Assembly (NCBI RefSeq): GCF_024398035.1 | Contig: NZ_CP073748.1 | Span: 2,827,520 to 2,891,519 of the forward strand | DNA from: Kordiimonas sp. SCSIO 12603 | GTDB lineage: Bacteria; Pseudomonadota; Alphaproteobacteria; Sphingomonadales; Kordiimonadaceae | Length of the DNA stretch: 64,000 nt | Direction of reading: 5' to 3' | Part shown: piece after piece, positions 8,493 through 18,069 of the stretch | Layout of the letters: every line of letters starts with the position of its first letter | How positions within the stretch are numbered: position 1 is the stretch's first letter | Position numbers and translations under genes: made by a program | The notes under the pieces: model-generated | Database searches by the model: none | Told to the model about the DNA's origin: nothing | The model's input: the letters and a program-made list of their open reading frames with translations, nothing else

Positions 8493-9320
8493 TTAATCGA
8501 GTGCGTAAGGTGGGAATTCCCACCCTTTAGGAGATTTGGTGAAGACCTCATAGCCATCCTCGGTTACAGCAAGCGTATGTTCGAACTGCATCGACAATGA
8601 TTTATCCCGTGTCACAGCTGTCCAGCCATCTCCTAGTACTTTACAAGCTGGTTTACCCGCATTCACCATAGGTTCAATTGTAAAGAACATACCCGGTTTA
8701 AGCTCAGGGCCTGAACCTTTAGTGCCGTAATGCATAACGCTTGGTTCATCATGGAATACCTGCCCGATACCGTGACCACAGAAATCACGAACAACGCTGT
8801 AGCGGTGTGCTTCCACATGCTCCTGAATGGCGGCACCGATATCACCGAGATGCGCGCCAGGCTTTACAACCTCAATACCCTTCCACAGGGCCTCAAACGT
8901 TACCTGACACAAGCGCTTTGGTAATAATTTTGGTTCACCGACAAAGAACATACGGCTTGTATCACCAAACCAACCATCCAGAATAACTGTCACATCAATA
9001 TTAAGCGTATCGCCATTCTTAAGTTTCTTTGGCCCGGGAATACCGTGGCAAATCACATGGTTAATGGATGTACAAATTGATTTTGGAAATCCACGATAAT
9101 TAAGCGGCGCTGGTGTAGCACCATTCTTAAGAATAAAATCATGGCAGAGCGTGTTCAATTCTTCGGTTGTAATGCCCGGCTGAACATGTGGTGTTATAAA
9201 ATCAAGAGTTTCAGCGGCCAAGCGACCAGCAGCGCGCATACCTTCAAATGCCTCAGGGCCATATAACTTAATAGCGCCTGTGCGGGATGACGGTGCCGTT
9301 GCTGCATCAACATATGTCAT
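8493..9320 (-). CDS. map: Methionine aminopeptidase, type I
   Basis: A 275-residue cytosolic enzyme that removes the initiator methionine from new proteins. All five metal ligands of the pita-bread fold are visible: Asp in L-N-I-D-V-T, Asp in G-D-T-S-R-M-F, His in G-H-G-I-G-Q-V-F-H, Glu in F-T-I-E-P-M-V-N and Glu in Q-F-E-H-T-L-A-V. The substrate-pocket His in I-N-H-V-I-C-H-G-I-P is also present. It has a short N-terminal extension of about 20 residues. It lies between sfsA and radC, a gene order seen in many alphaproteobacteria. Confidence 0.97.
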   Translation of the reverse strand: MTYVDAATAPSSRTGAIKLYGPEAFEGMRAAGRLAAETLDFITPHVQPGITTEELNTLCHDFILKNGATPAPLNYRGFPKSICTSINHVICHGIPGPKKLKNGDTLNIDVTVILDGWFGDTSRMFFVGEPKLLPKRLCQVTFEALWKGIEVVKPGAHLGDIGAAIQEHVEAHRYSVVRDFCGHGIGQVFHDEPSVMHYGTKGSGPELKPGMFFTIEPMVNAGKPACKVLGDGWTAVTRDKSLSMQFEHTLAVTEDGYEVFTKSPKGWEFPPYALD

Positions 9321-9349
9321 TTCAAATAAACCTTACTATTCGAGGCATC

Positions 9350-10042
9350 TTAAAGCTTTACGGGAAGCGTGCCTTTTACTGTAATTCCTTGCGGTGAAAG
9401 TTCGCATGTATAACAAAGAACCTCAACACCAGCTTTTACCGCTTCTCTTAGCGTATTTGCATATGTCGGGTCAATTTCATCTGCTGGTGCGAAATATTCA
9501 CAGTCACTACGGCCAACCAAATACATCATAACGGCACGGTGCCCCTCTTTCACCATATCCATCAGTTCGTTTAGGTGCTTGGTACCACGTGCGGTTACAC
9601 TATCAGGAAAAATGGCCCCTTTGCCTTCTTTCAGGGTAACACTCTTTACCTCAACATAACACAGGCCCGGCCCTTCGAGCAGAATATCAATTCGACTGTT
9701 GCCGCCATATTTTACTTCTCGTCGCATGCTTTCCAAGCCTTGAAGCTCAACAACAGTGCCATCTGCAATAGCTTCTTCTACAAGCGCATTAGGACGAGAT
9801 GTATTGATATTAACTAGACTGGACCCCACATCGACCAGCTCCCACCGCCAATCAAGCTTTGCTTTTGGATTGTTATTCGGAGAAAGGTAAACCGTATTCC
9901 CTTCATCCTTTAGTCCTAACATGGAACCTGAATTTGCGCAGTGAGCCGTAACGACTTCACCGGTTTCAAGCTCAACATCAGCTAAAAATCGCTTGTAGCG
10001 TTTAATTAAAGTACCTTTGGTTAAGGCGATATCGTAAATCAT
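9350..10042 (-). CDS. sfsA: SfsA family protein (sugar fermentation stimulation)
   Basis: 230 residues, full length for SfsA. Diagnostic stretches are G-T-L-I-K-R-Y-K-R-F-L-A-D-V, H-C-A-N-S-G-S-M, L-V-N-I-N-T-S-R-P-N and the nuclease-like core Y-V-E-V-K-S-V-T-L with F-P-D-S-V-T-A-R-G. The protein has an OB-like N-terminal part and a restriction-endonuclease-like C-terminal part. Its role is still unclear, although nucleic-acid binding has been reported. First gene of the sfsA-map-radC-NUDIX operon, with gaps of 29, 19 and 21 bases. Confidence 0.95.
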   Translation of the reverse strand: MIYDIALTKGTLIKRYKRFLADVELETGEVVTAHCANSGSMLGLKDEGNTVYLSPNNNPKAKLDWRWELVDVGSSLVNINTSRPNALVEEAIADGTVVELQGLESMRREVKYGGNSRIDILLEGPGLCYVEVKSVTLKEGKGAIFPDSVTARGTKHLNELMDMVKEGHRAVMMYLVGRSDCEYFAPADEIDPTYANTLREAVKAGVEVLCYTCELSPQGITVKGTLPVKL

Positions 10043-10096
10043 AGTCGTTTAATATTTCTGTAATATTTATTTAACAAATTACCCAAGGCGGCATTA

Positions 10097-10112
10097 TTGA
10101 CTAATTGGTCAA
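10097..10112. promoter_or_regulatory. Dyad operator candidate TTGAC-N6-GTCAA
   Basis: TTGAC (10097-10101) and GTCAA (10108-10112) form an inverted repeat in the 200-base region between the divergent sfsA operon and the first TonB-dependent receptor. The form and size suit a TetR- or MarR-type dimer. No cognate regulator lies next to it. Confidence 0.4.
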
Positions 10113-10242
10113 GGTCTGTAATCTCGCTGCTACAAACATATTTGGACAACTGTGTCTTGTGTGCGTCAAAGAGGAATAACGCATATTTAAAGGCCGCTGT
10201 TCAAGAATAAATTATAATGAATGGCTCAGTAAGGACTAACTC

Positions 10243-12459
10243 ATGAAAGCAACTAGACGCCTAGGTCTCCTAGGATCAGTAGCCCTGTTGGCATGTGCTC
10301 CTGGCATTTCCCCCGTTTCTGCGCAAGATAGCTCTCAAGCAACTGATAATGTACTCGAGGAAATCCTCGTTACAACGGCTCGTAAGCGTCAGGAATCTAT
10401 TTTTGACTCCCCAACATCCCTAACATCTTTTGGTGAAACAGGCCTGAAGGCTCTGAACGTAAGTAACCTTGACGATGTTGGGAAGTACGTACCTAACTTA
10501 AACGTATCGCGTTTTGGTGTTGGTAACACATCGGCTGCCGCAGTATTTATCCGCGGCATTGGTATTCAGGATCACCTAATCACCACAGACCCAGGCGTTG
10601 GTGTTTATATTGATGGTGTATATCTTGGTCGCCAGATGGGCTCTAACCTTACACTGAAAAACATTGAACGCGTTGAGGTTCTTCGTGGCCCTCAAGGTAC
10701 ACTTTATGGCCGAAACACCCTTGGTGGCGCTGTAAATATCGTGACACGTCGCCCAGGTGATGAAGAAGGCGTTGAAGTAGACGCAACAATCGGTACTCGC
10801 GAACGTTATGCTGCTGGTTTTTATGCAAACACACGCCTTTCAGACAATTTCGCAGTTTCCCTTACAGGTAACTTCAAGCACCGTGGTGGTGTTGGTGAAG
10901 CAGTAAATCTGCCAAACCCAGAAGCTGAAATTGGTGAAGAAAAAGAGTTCAGTGGCCGTGTTGCAGCTCTTTGGGATGTATCTGACGATTTCTCCCTTCT
11001 CTTCGCATTTGACGGTGTAGACAACAACTCTGGCCAATCACCATACACTATTGAAATTATTGGTGACCCGGTTCCAGGTTTTGGCCTCCCAACACTAACA
11101 GCAGCTGATTTGCCTGCTGACCCAGATGATCTAGCGACAACTGTTCCAGGCATCGAAAGCACTTCAAGCAACGGTGTTGGTGCCTCTGTTACTGCCGAAT
11201 GGGCAATGACAGAAAACCTTGATGCTAAACTCATCGGTAGCTGGCGCAGAACAGAATATACTGGTGGCCTGGACGATGATGCCACAGCCTTCAATCTCTC
11301 TGAATTCCCTGAAACAGGTGAAGCTGAGCAGTATAGCGTTGAGCTACAGGTAAATGGTTCCTGGGATAACTTCGACCTTGTAACTGGCCTCTTCTATTTT
11401 AATGAAGATGGTGAAAACTTCTCTGGCCCGTTTAACTTCGCTCCGTTCAACGGTGCGGTTGATACAATCGGCACAATCGCAAATGGTGATTTCTTCGAAC
11501 TTGCACAGGAAACAGATGCAATCGCTATTTACGCTAACGGTTCATACCATGTAACCGAACAGCTAACGATCGGTGGTGGTCTTCGTTATTCTGATGATAG
11601 CAAAGAAGCGAACGCCCTATTCCCAAGCTTTGGCGGTGTACGCGACTTTGAAGAAGTTGATTCAAGCGCTGTAACCTGGGATGCCAACATCAATTACTCA
11701 ATTGATGAAAAAACATCTGTATATGCAACAGTTGCACGTGGTTACCAAACAGGTGGTGTACCTCCTCGTCCGTTCGGCGGTGAAGCACAGTTTGATCCGT
11801 TTGATGAAGTAACAGCAATTAACTATGAAATTGGTTTCAAGAGCCAAATCACAGATAACTTCCTGTTACTCGCTTCTGCTTTCACAACAAACTACAATGA
11901 TTTCGTTGTACAGGTTTCAGAACCTCAAGCAGGCGGTTTCGTTACACGTGCCGGTAACGCAGCGAAAGCACGCGGCCGTGGTTTCGAACTGGAAACTAAA
12001 ACTTCCTTCGATAATGGCTTCTACATCAACACAAGCATTGGCTATCTTGATGCAGAAATTCGTGAGCTTGAAGGTGAAGTACTTGGTATTTCAGTAGGCG
12101 ATAAACTACCGCTTGCTCCTGAGTGGACCATTTCTGCTGTAACAGGCTACCGTACAGTTCTTTCAAACGGCGCTGAGCTAAGTTTCCAGGCTGATTATTC
12201 ATTCCGCGACGATATGTTCGGTCAGGTTGTTAATTCAGAAACTGAGCTCTTAGAGGCTCGTGATCTGTTTGGCTTCAACATTCAGTATCTCAGCGAAGAT
12301 GGTACGTGGAGCATCGATCTATACGGTGAAAACGTATTCAATGAAGTTTATGACCAAGGTCGTTTGAACAACACATTCCACGGTTTCGTTGGCGTTGTTC
12401 GCAGTAATGACCGCAGTGAATTTGGCCTGCGCTTCACAAAGCGCTTTGGCGGCCTTTAG
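10243..12459 (+). CDS. TonB-dependent receptor
   Basis: A 738-residue outer-membrane transporter. It has a signal peptide ending near P-V-S-A, a TonB box-like E-E-I-L-V-T-T-A, a plug domain (about residues 55-165; V-F-I-R-G-I-G, E-V-L-R-G-P-Q-G-T-L-Y-G-R-N) and a beta barrel ending with the C-terminal signal R-F-G-G-L. Of the type abundant in sphingomonads and Kordiimonas-like marine alphaproteobacteria, it could import siderophores, vitamins or oligosaccharides; the substrate cannot be told. No signs of a sensor extension. Codon use is strongly biased (CGT, GTA), suggesting high expression. A perfect inverted repeat lies just after the stop. Confidence 0.93.
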   Translation: MKATRRLGLLGSVALLACAPGISPVSAQDSSQATDNVLEEILVTTARKRQESIFDSPTSLTSFGETGLKALNVSNLDDVGKYVPNLNVSRFGVGNTSAAAVFIRGIGIQDHLITTDPGVGVYIDGVYLGRQMGSNLTLKNIERVEVLRGPQGTLYGRNTLGGAVNIVTRRPGDEEGVEVDATIGTRERYAAGFYANTRLSDNFAVSLTGNFKHRGGVGEAVNLPNPEAEIGEEKEFSGRVAALWDVSDDFSLLFAFDGVDNNSGQSPYTIEIIGDPVPGFGLPTLTAADLPADPDDLATTVPGIESTSSNGVGASVTAEWAMTENLDAKLIGSWRRTEYTGGLDDDATAFNLSEFPETGEAEQYSVELQVNGSWDNFDLVTGLFYFNEDGENFSGPFNFAPFNGAVDTIGTIANGDFFELAQETDAIAIYANGSYHVTEQLTIGGGLRYSDDSKEANALFPSFGGVRDFEEVDSSAVTWDANINYSIDEKTSVYATVARGYQTGGVPPRPFGGEAQFDPFDEVTAINYEIGFKSQITDNFLLLASAFTTNYNDFVVQVSEPQAGGFVTRAGNAAKARGRGFELETKTSFDNGFYINTSIGYLDAEIRELEGEVLGISVGDKLPLAPEWTISAVTGYRTVLSNGAELSFQADYSFRDDMFGQVVNSETELLEARDLFGFNIQYLSEDGTWSIDLYGENVFNEVYDQGRLNNTFHGFVGVVRSNDRSEFGLRFTKRFGGL

Positions 12460-12468
12460 AAAATAAAT

Positions 12469-12501
12469 CCTCAGGTAGGGTTGCGATAGCCCTACCTGAG
12501 G
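12469..12501. repeat. 12-base-pair perfect inverted repeat between two receptor genes
   Basis: CCTCAGGTAGGG (12469-12480) and CCCTACCTGAGG (12490-12501) form a perfect stem with a 9-base loop, 10 bases after the receptor stop. There is no T run on the plus strand, so it may be a 3' end stabiliser or factor-assisted terminator rather than a classic one. The remaining 200 bases before the next gene contain a weaker dyad, CACTTAT (12601-12607) with ATAAGTG (12626-12632). Confidence 0.6.
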
Positions 12502-12719
12502 AAACAAAACCCAATCAAGACGTGGTGTTTTCGCAACAGTTCCAGACGCAGGAAACCCTCAGCCTCCCTTGATTGTTAAATTTGCGTGGCAATTCAGTGA
12601 CACTTATGCACACTGTCGCGCGTGAATAAGTGGGGACATTGAAGTCTGTTAGGTTTTGCTTCACCCCGCCCTAAAGCAATTAGTTTTAGTTTAAATTGCC
12701 TTTGAATAAGGAAACACAC

Positions 12720-14900
12720 ATGAACAATACGCCACTTTCAAAAGTAGCCAAGCTGGCTCTGGGCTGTTCTATGCTTGCACTGACAACCGGTGCAGTTTCA
12801 GCGCAAGAACTTGCTCTTGAAGAAATCGTTGTAACCGCGCAAAAGCGTGAGCAGAGCTTCCAGGATGTTCCGATTTCTATCACAGCAATCGGTGGTGAAA
12901 AGCTGAATAACTTCTCCGCTGGTGGTGAAGATATTCGTCTTCTTTCCTCACGCGTACCAGGCCTGAACGCTGAATCATCAAACGGCCGTGTAGCACCACG
13001 TTTTTACCTGCGTGGTCTCGGTAACACAGACTTTGATCTAGCAGCTTCACAGCCAGTATCTGTAATTGTTGATGACGTGGTAATGGAAAACGTAATTCTG
13101 AAGAGCTTCCCGCTTTTCGACGTTGACCGTGTAGAAGTACTTCGTGGCCCACAGGGAACACTCTTTGGCCGCAACACACCTGCTGGCATCATCAAATTCG
13201 ATACACGTAAGCCTACTCAAGAAACTGAAGGCTATGTATCTGCAAGTTATGGCTCGTTTGGCACGACAACTGTAGAAGCTGCTCTCGGCGGTGGTATTTC
13301 TGAAAAAGTTTCTGCTCGTGTTTCTGGTCTATACCAGCGCCGTGGTGACTATATTGACAATGGTTTCACAGGCGAACGTGATGCTCTAGGCGGCTTTGAT
13401 GAAAAAGCGGCACGTCTACAGCTTCAGTTTGATCCAACGGACAATTTCCGCGCACTTGCAAATGTTCACGTACGTTCCATTGAAGGTACAGCTGCTGTAT
13501 TCCGCGCAAACATCCTGACAACAGGTAGCAACGATCTGAATGATAACTTCGATCGCGACACTGTTTTCTTTGATGATGAAGCAAATAACCCTCAAGAATA
13601 TGACCAGTGGGGCACAAGCCTGAAACTGGAGTATGACCTTGAGAACGGCATGAGCATTACATCTGTAACTGCATATGAAAACGCAGAAGGTTTCAGCCGC
13701 GGCGATATCGATGGCGGTAACCCAACCGGCCCTGGCGTTATCCCATTCCAATCAGCAACACAAGATGGCCTTGATGATCTGGACCAGTTCACTCAAGAAC
13801 TTCGTCTATCTCAACAGGCAACTGACAATCTCTTCTATCAAGTAGGCTTCTACTACTTCGATGGTGATTTCACAGTTCGTACACGTCCGTTCTTTGTACC
13901 TGACTCAACTGTTCGCCACCAGAACGAAACATGGGCGGTATTTGGTCAAGTTGCTTATGACTTCACTCAGGACACTACTCTAACAGTTGGTATTCGCTAC
14001 ACAGACGACGAAAAAACAGCTGATGCATTCTCAGGTGCATTTGATTCACAGCTTCCAACTGTTGAGCTAGACGGCAATCACGTTAGCTGGGACGCAGCCG
14101 TGAACCACGTTGTAAACGACGATCTCTCTGTTTACGCCCGTGTTGCAAGCGGTTTCCGCGCACCAACAATTCAGTCTCGTGACGTAGCATTCTTCGGTGT
14201 TCCAACAACAGCGCCTGAAGAAACAATCATTTCTTACGAAGCTGGTTTCAAAGCGGTGCTCGCTGAAAACACACTTCGCTGGAATGGTGCTGTATTCTAC
14301 TATGATGTATCTGATCTTCAGGTAACTGCTGTTGGTGGTGCTGATAACAGTGTACGCCTTGAAAGCCTTGAAGAAGTTATTGGTTACGGTTTCGAGACAG
14401 ACATTGAATGGCTAGCTTCTGAGAACCTGACGATCACCGCTGGTGTTGGTTATGCTAATACAGAAATCAACGATACAAACATCCGTATCCCAACATGTGG
14501 CTCGCAGCAGTGTACAGTAACGAACCCTGTTGATGCGAACGGCTTTGCTATCATCGACGGAAACCCGCTACCACAGGCACCTGACTGGACAGTTAACTTC
14601 ACAGCTGACTATCACCAGCCAGTAGGCGACGATGGCGAATTCTTCATCTTTGCAGATTATGCTCTACAAGGTGATACGAACCTGCTTCTTTATGCAGCAG
14701 AAGAATTCAACACAAGCGGCAACTTTGAGCTTGGTCTACGCACAGGTTACCGCTGGAACGACGGTCAGTATGAAGTAGCTGTGTTTGGCCGTAACGTAAC
14801 AAACGAAGCAAACCTTAAAGGTATTATCGACTTCAACAACAACACTGGTTTTGTAAACGAGCCACAAGTGTTTGGTGTTTCTTTCGGTGCACGTTTCTAA
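12720..14900 (+). CDS. TonB-dependent receptor
   Basis: A 726-residue outer-membrane receptor, distinct from the upstream one but of the same broad class. Order: signal peptide ending V-S-A, TonB box (E-E-I-V-V-T-A-Q-K-R), plug (F-Y-L-R-G-L-G-N-T-D; E-V-L-R-G-P-Q-G-T-L-F-G-R-N-T-P), beta barrel, C-terminal F-G-A-R-F ending in Phe. The barrel contains a pair of cysteines in C-G-S-Q-Q-C, likely a disulfide loop at the surface. The start at 12720 is supported by AAGGA upstream; an earlier in-frame codon at 12696 is less likely. It has its own terminator. Substrate unknown. Confidence 0.93.
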   Translation: MNNTPLSKVAKLALGCSMLALTTGAVSAQELALEEIVVTAQKREQSFQDVPISITAIGGEKLNNFSAGGEDIRLLSSRVPGLNAESSNGRVAPRFYLRGLGNTDFDLAASQPVSVIVDDVVMENVILKSFPLFDVDRVEVLRGPQGTLFGRNTPAGIIKFDTRKPTQETEGYVSASYGSFGTTTVEAALGGGISEKVSARVSGLYQRRGDYIDNGFTGERDALGGFDEKAARLQLQFDPTDNFRALANVHVRSIEGTAAVFRANILTTGSNDLNDNFDRDTVFFDDEANNPQEYDQWGTSLKLEYDLENGMSITSVTAYENAEGFSRGDIDGGNPTGPGVIPFQSATQDGLDDLDQFTQELRLSQQATDNLFYQVGFYYFDGDFTVRTRPFFVPDSTVRHQNETWAVFGQVAYDFTQDTTLTVGIRYTDDEKTADAFSGAFDSQLPTVELDGNHVSWDAAVNHVVNDDLSVYARVASGFRAPTIQSRDVAFFGVPTTAPEETIISYEAGFKAVLAENTLRWNGAVFYYDVSDLQVTAVGGADNSVRLESLEEVIGYGFETDIEWLASENLTITAGVGYANTEINDTNIRIPTCGSQQCTVTNPVDANGFAIIDGNPLPQAPDWTVNFTADYHQPVGDDGEFFIFADYALQGDTNLLLYAAEEFNTSGNFELGLRTGYRWNDGQYEVAVFGRNVTNEANLKGIIDFNNNTGFVNEPQVFGVSFGARF

Positions 14901-14926
14901 GCTAAACGCTTAATCTAAAATTTAAG

Positions 14927-14956
14927 ACGGGAGCCTTTGTGGCTCCCGTTTTTTTT
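14927..14956 (+). terminator. Intrinsic terminator of the second TonB receptor
   Basis: ACGGGAGCC (14927-14935) pairs with GGCTCCCGT (14941-14949) and is followed by eight T. Confidence 0.9.
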
Positions 14957-14960
14957 ATAA

Positions 14961-14991
14961 AAAAAGCCCAACCTGAACGGCCGGGCTTTTT
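14961..14991 (-). terminator. Intrinsic terminator of the SDR operon
   Basis: AAAAAGCCC (14961-14969) pairs with GGGCTTTTT (14983-14991) and gives a T run in the minus direction, 20 bases after the SDR stop. Confidence 0.8.
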
Positions 14992-15010
14992 CTTTAAACT
15001 TTAAAGCATT

Positions 15011-15796
15011 CTAGGCGATACGCAGCGTATGTGCTCCATCAACAGGAAGAGCAACACCAGTGGTAAAGCTGCTTGCAGGGCTTGCAAACATCAGCATGCT
15101 TGGTACCAATTCAGCTAACTCCCCGTGACGCTTGGCTGGCGTCGCTTTCAGCATACGCTGCCCCAGATCACTCTCAAGGAACTTATCATTGATTTCGGTT
15201 TTAAAATAACCCGGGCAAAGCGCATTCACGCGAATGCCAAAGCGTTGCCACTCAAGCGCCATTACCTTGGTCATCTGAATTACGCCAGCCTTGCTTGTGG
15301 CATAAGTAAGCTGCTGTGGGCCAACCATAAGACCAAGAACAGATGCGGTATTGATGATCGAGCCACCCTTGCCTGCCGCCTGCATCCTGCGCGCTGCTTC
15401 CGTTCCAACACGCCACATCCCCTTCAGATTGGTTTCCATTGTGATATCCCAATCCTCTTCCGTATCATCAAGCGCATATTTAGGGCGCCCGATACCAGCG
15501 TTGTTACAGATAATAGTAACAGTACCAATCGCTTCCTCCGCAGCGTCAAATGCAGCACGAACACTATCACCACTAGTTACATCAAGCGCAACGGCCAGAG
15601 TTTTACGGCCAGTTTCTGCCGCAATATCATCTGCAAGTTTCTGGATACGGTCAGTGCGGCGTGCACCAAGCACAACATTTGCCCCCGCTTTAGCGAGCGC
15701 TGACGCGAATTCAGCCCCGATACCTGAAGAAGCTCCAGCCACAAGTGCCACTTGCCCCTCAAGGCTGAATATATTTGTTAGAAAATCATTAGACAT
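15011..15796 (-). CDS. Short-chain dehydrogenase/reductase
   Basis: A 261-residue classical SDR. The Rossmann glycine motif is G-A-S-S-G-I-G (about residues 20-26), with N-N-A-G at about 95, the catalytic Ser in I-N-T-A-S-V and the catalytic pair Y-A-T-S-K. It would reduce or oxidise a small hydroxyl/keto substrate with NAD(P). It lies 17 bases downstream of the FadB/J-like gene on the same strand, so a role in acyl-CoA or related lipid catabolism is a fair inference; a 3-hydroxyacyl-CoA type activity is one option. Confidence 0.9.
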   Translation of the reverse strand: MSNDFLTNIFSLEGQVALVAGASSGIGAEFASALAKAGANVVLGARRTDRIQKLADDIAAETGRKTLAVALDVTSGDSVRAAFDAAEEAIGTVTIICNNAGIGRPKYALDDTEEDWDITMETNLKGMWRVGTEAARRMQAAGKGGSIINTASVLGLMVGPQQLTYATSKAGVIQMTKVMALEWQRFGIRVNALCPGYFKTEINDKFLESDLGQRMLKATPAKRHGELAELVPSMLMFASPASSFTTGVALPVDGAHTLRIA

Positions 15797-15813
15797 ATTC
15801 TTTAAACCTTACT

Positions 15814-17910
15814 CTATGCTGCGTTTTCTTTATCAAAATCTGCGAAGCTTTTGCCTTCACCTGCAAGCTTCTCAAGAAGAGGTGCCGGCTCCCACCAGCG
15901 AGGGCTTTCTTCACGGAATTCGCAAATGCGTTTGTAAACATAATCAAGGCCGAGGCTATCTGCATAGTGCATCGGGCCACCACGATATGGCGGGAAGCCA
16001 TATCCATTTGCATAAACCACATCAATATCACTGGCACGGTAAGCCATACCTTCGCCAAGGATCTTCGCACCTTCATTAATCATGGCAAAGAAGCTACGCT
16101 CTACAATCTCTTCGGCAGATTTTGAACTACGCTCAATACCGAGTTTAGCGCTTTCTTCCTCAATGATTGCCATCACATCAGTTGATGGTTTCGGTGTACG
16201 GCTACCTTCATCATAGTCATAAACACCCGCACCAACTTTCAATCCTTTACGGCCGCTTTCCACCACACGGTCTGTCCAGTCATATGCTTTGGTTTCATAG
16301 TTTTCGCGGCCCATGCTTTGACGGTTCATATAACCAATATCAAGACCAGCCATGTCTGACATGGTCATTGGCCCCATTGGCATACCGAAATTAAAGATCG
16401 CCGCATCTACCTCCTCTGGCGCACAGCCTTCAATTACATTGAGGCTTGCTTCACGGCCATACGGCGCCAGCATGCGGTTGCCAATAAAGCCAGGACAAAC
16501 ACCTGCCACGACACCAACCTTACGAATTGCCTTAGCCAAATCAACACATGTGGCGAGCACATCAGGCGCAGTTTTCGCACCGCGTACAATTTCCAAAAGA
16601 CGCATCACATTAGCTGGAGAGAAGAAATGCAGGCCAATCACATCACCCGGACGGCTAATGCTATCAGCCATTTCATCAATATTGAGATACGAGGTGTTAG
16701 AAGCGAGAATTGCACCATCTTTCGCGACTGCATCCAGTTTGGCAAACACTTCTTTCTTGATCTCCATCTTCTCGAAAACGGCTTCGATAATAAGATCGCA
16801 ACCTGAGAGATCATCATAAGAAAGTGTCCCAGTGAACAATCCCATACGGTCTTCCACCTGCTCTGGTGTAAGTTTGCCTTTTTTCGCACTGCGTTCGTAG
16901 TTACCGCGTACTACACCAAGACCACGATCAAGCGCTTCCTGCTGTACTTCAAGAATGGTTACCGGAATACCCACATTAACAAAATTCATGGCGATACCGC
17001 CACCCATGGTTCCGGCACCAATGATACCAACCTTTTTAATTTCGCGACGTGGCGTGGATTTATCAATACCCGGAATACGGCTCACTTGTCGCTCCGCAAA
17101 GAACATATGCTGCAGCGCGCGTGCTTGCGGATTGCTCATGCACTCCATAAACAGGTCACGTTCCCGCTTCAGCCCTTCGGCTAGCGGCATGGATACAGCA
17201 GCTTCTACGCACTGGATACAGCGTTCCGGCGCAAAGTAACCACGGGTTTGACGTGCAATAGATTTACGAAAACCTGCAAAATAATCAGCATCATATTTGC
17301 TGCCATCAATTTCGATCTCACCAGTACGGCGCGGACCATCAGAGATTTTTCTTTCAGCAAAACTAATCGCTGCTTCAACAAGGCTGTCCTCAACTATCTC
17401 ATCAATAGCGCCCCATTTTGCAGCGATTTTGGCAGGAAAGTGCTGACCGCTTACGATAGCATTCAGCGCATTATCAACACCCGCGATACGCGGCAAGCGC
17501 TGAGTTCCACCAGCACCCGGCAAAATACCAAGTTTCACTTCTGGTAGCCCTATCTTAGCAGATGAAAGTGCAACCCGGTAATGGCAGCTAAGCGCCACCT
17601 CGAGCCCTCCGCCCAACGCAGTACCATGGATAGCCGCGACAACAGGTTTTTCCATTGCTTCGATTTGGTCAACCACTTCACCAAGGTGTGGTGCTTTAGG
17701 CGGGCTGCCAAATTCACGAATATCAGCCCCAGCGATGAAGGTCCGTCCTTCACAGGCAACAACAATCGCTTCAATAGTATCATCCGCGGCCAAATCCCGC
17801 ATATGATTTTGCAGGCCTTCGCGAACGCTGTGCGATAATGCATTAACTGGTGGGTTGTTTACCATTAGAACCGCGATGCGGCCGTGATCTTTCCTTGAAA
17901 CTGCTGACAT
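15814..17910 (-). CDS. Bifunctional enoyl-CoA hydratase/3-hydroxyacyl-CoA dehydrogenase (FadB/FadJ-like)
   Basis: A 698-residue fusion enzyme for two steps of beta-oxidation. Residues about 1-190 are a crotonase domain (oxyanion-hole segment I-A-G-A-D-I-R-E-F and G-G-G-L-E-V-A-L-S; catalytic Glu in L-P-E-V-K-L-G-I-L-P-G-A-G-G-T). The NAD-binding hydroxyacyl-CoA dehydrogenase domain follows (G-A-G-T-M-G-G-G-I-A near residue 300; catalytic His in G-L-H-F-F-S-P-A), then the C-terminal HAD repeats. The start at 17910 has GGGAGG upstream; an earlier GTG at 17931 is unlikely. Together with the nearby thiolase and acyl-CoA dehydrogenases this makes a complete fatty acyl-CoA oxidation set. Confidence 0.95.
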   Translation of the reverse strand: MSAVSRKDHGRIAVLMVNNPPVNALSHSVREGLQNHMRDLAADDTIEAIVVACEGRTFIAGADIREFGSPPKAPHLGEVVDQIEAMEKPVVAAIHGTALGGGLEVALSCHYRVALSSAKIGLPEVKLGILPGAGGTQRLPRIAGVDNALNAIVSGQHFPAKIAAKWGAIDEIVEDSLVEAAISFAERKISDGPRRTGEIEIDGSKYDADYFAGFRKSIARQTRGYFAPERCIQCVEAAVSMPLAEGLKRERDLFMECMSNPQARALQHMFFAERQVSRIPGIDKSTPRREIKKVGIIGAGTMGGGIAMNFVNVGIPVTILEVQQEALDRGLGVVRGNYERSAKKGKLTPEQVEDRMGLFTGTLSYDDLSGCDLIIEAVFEKMEIKKEVFAKLDAVAKDGAILASNTSYLNIDEMADSISRPGDVIGLHFFSPANVMRLLEIVRGAKTAPDVLATCVDLAKAIRKVGVVAGVCPGFIGNRMLAPYGREASLNVIEGCAPEEVDAAIFNFGMPMGPMTMSDMAGLDIGYMNRQSMGRENYETKAYDWTDRVVESGRKGLKVGAGVYDYDEGSRTPKPSTDVMAIIEEESAKLGIERSSKSAEEIVERSFFAMINEGAKILGEGMAYRASDIDVVYANGYGFPPYRGGPMHYADSLGLDYVYKRICEFREESPRWWEPAPLLEKLAGEGKSFADFDKENAA

Positions 17911-17998
17911 AACTCCCCTCCCATGGTGCAAATGCCGTAACGAAATAAGGTCTTAGGAAAGAAGTAGATCAATCAGTGCGTCAGCCAAGCACAAAAAA

Positions 17999-18027
17999 GA
18001 AGCCCTCACCAATTTGGTGAGGGCTTC
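17999..18027 (-). terminator. Intrinsic terminator of the YHS gene
   Basis: A 13-base-pair stem (17999-18011 with 18015-18027) with a minimal loop is followed by a T run in the minus direction. Confidence 0.85.
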
Positions 18028-18069
18028 CGCTCGGTTCAACTAAACCTTGGGGGTTAGGTTAGTTGGATA

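Noticed and set aside
15125-16079. Long plus-strand frames (192 and 242 codons)
   Set aside because: Antisense shadows of the SDR and FadB/J-like genes.
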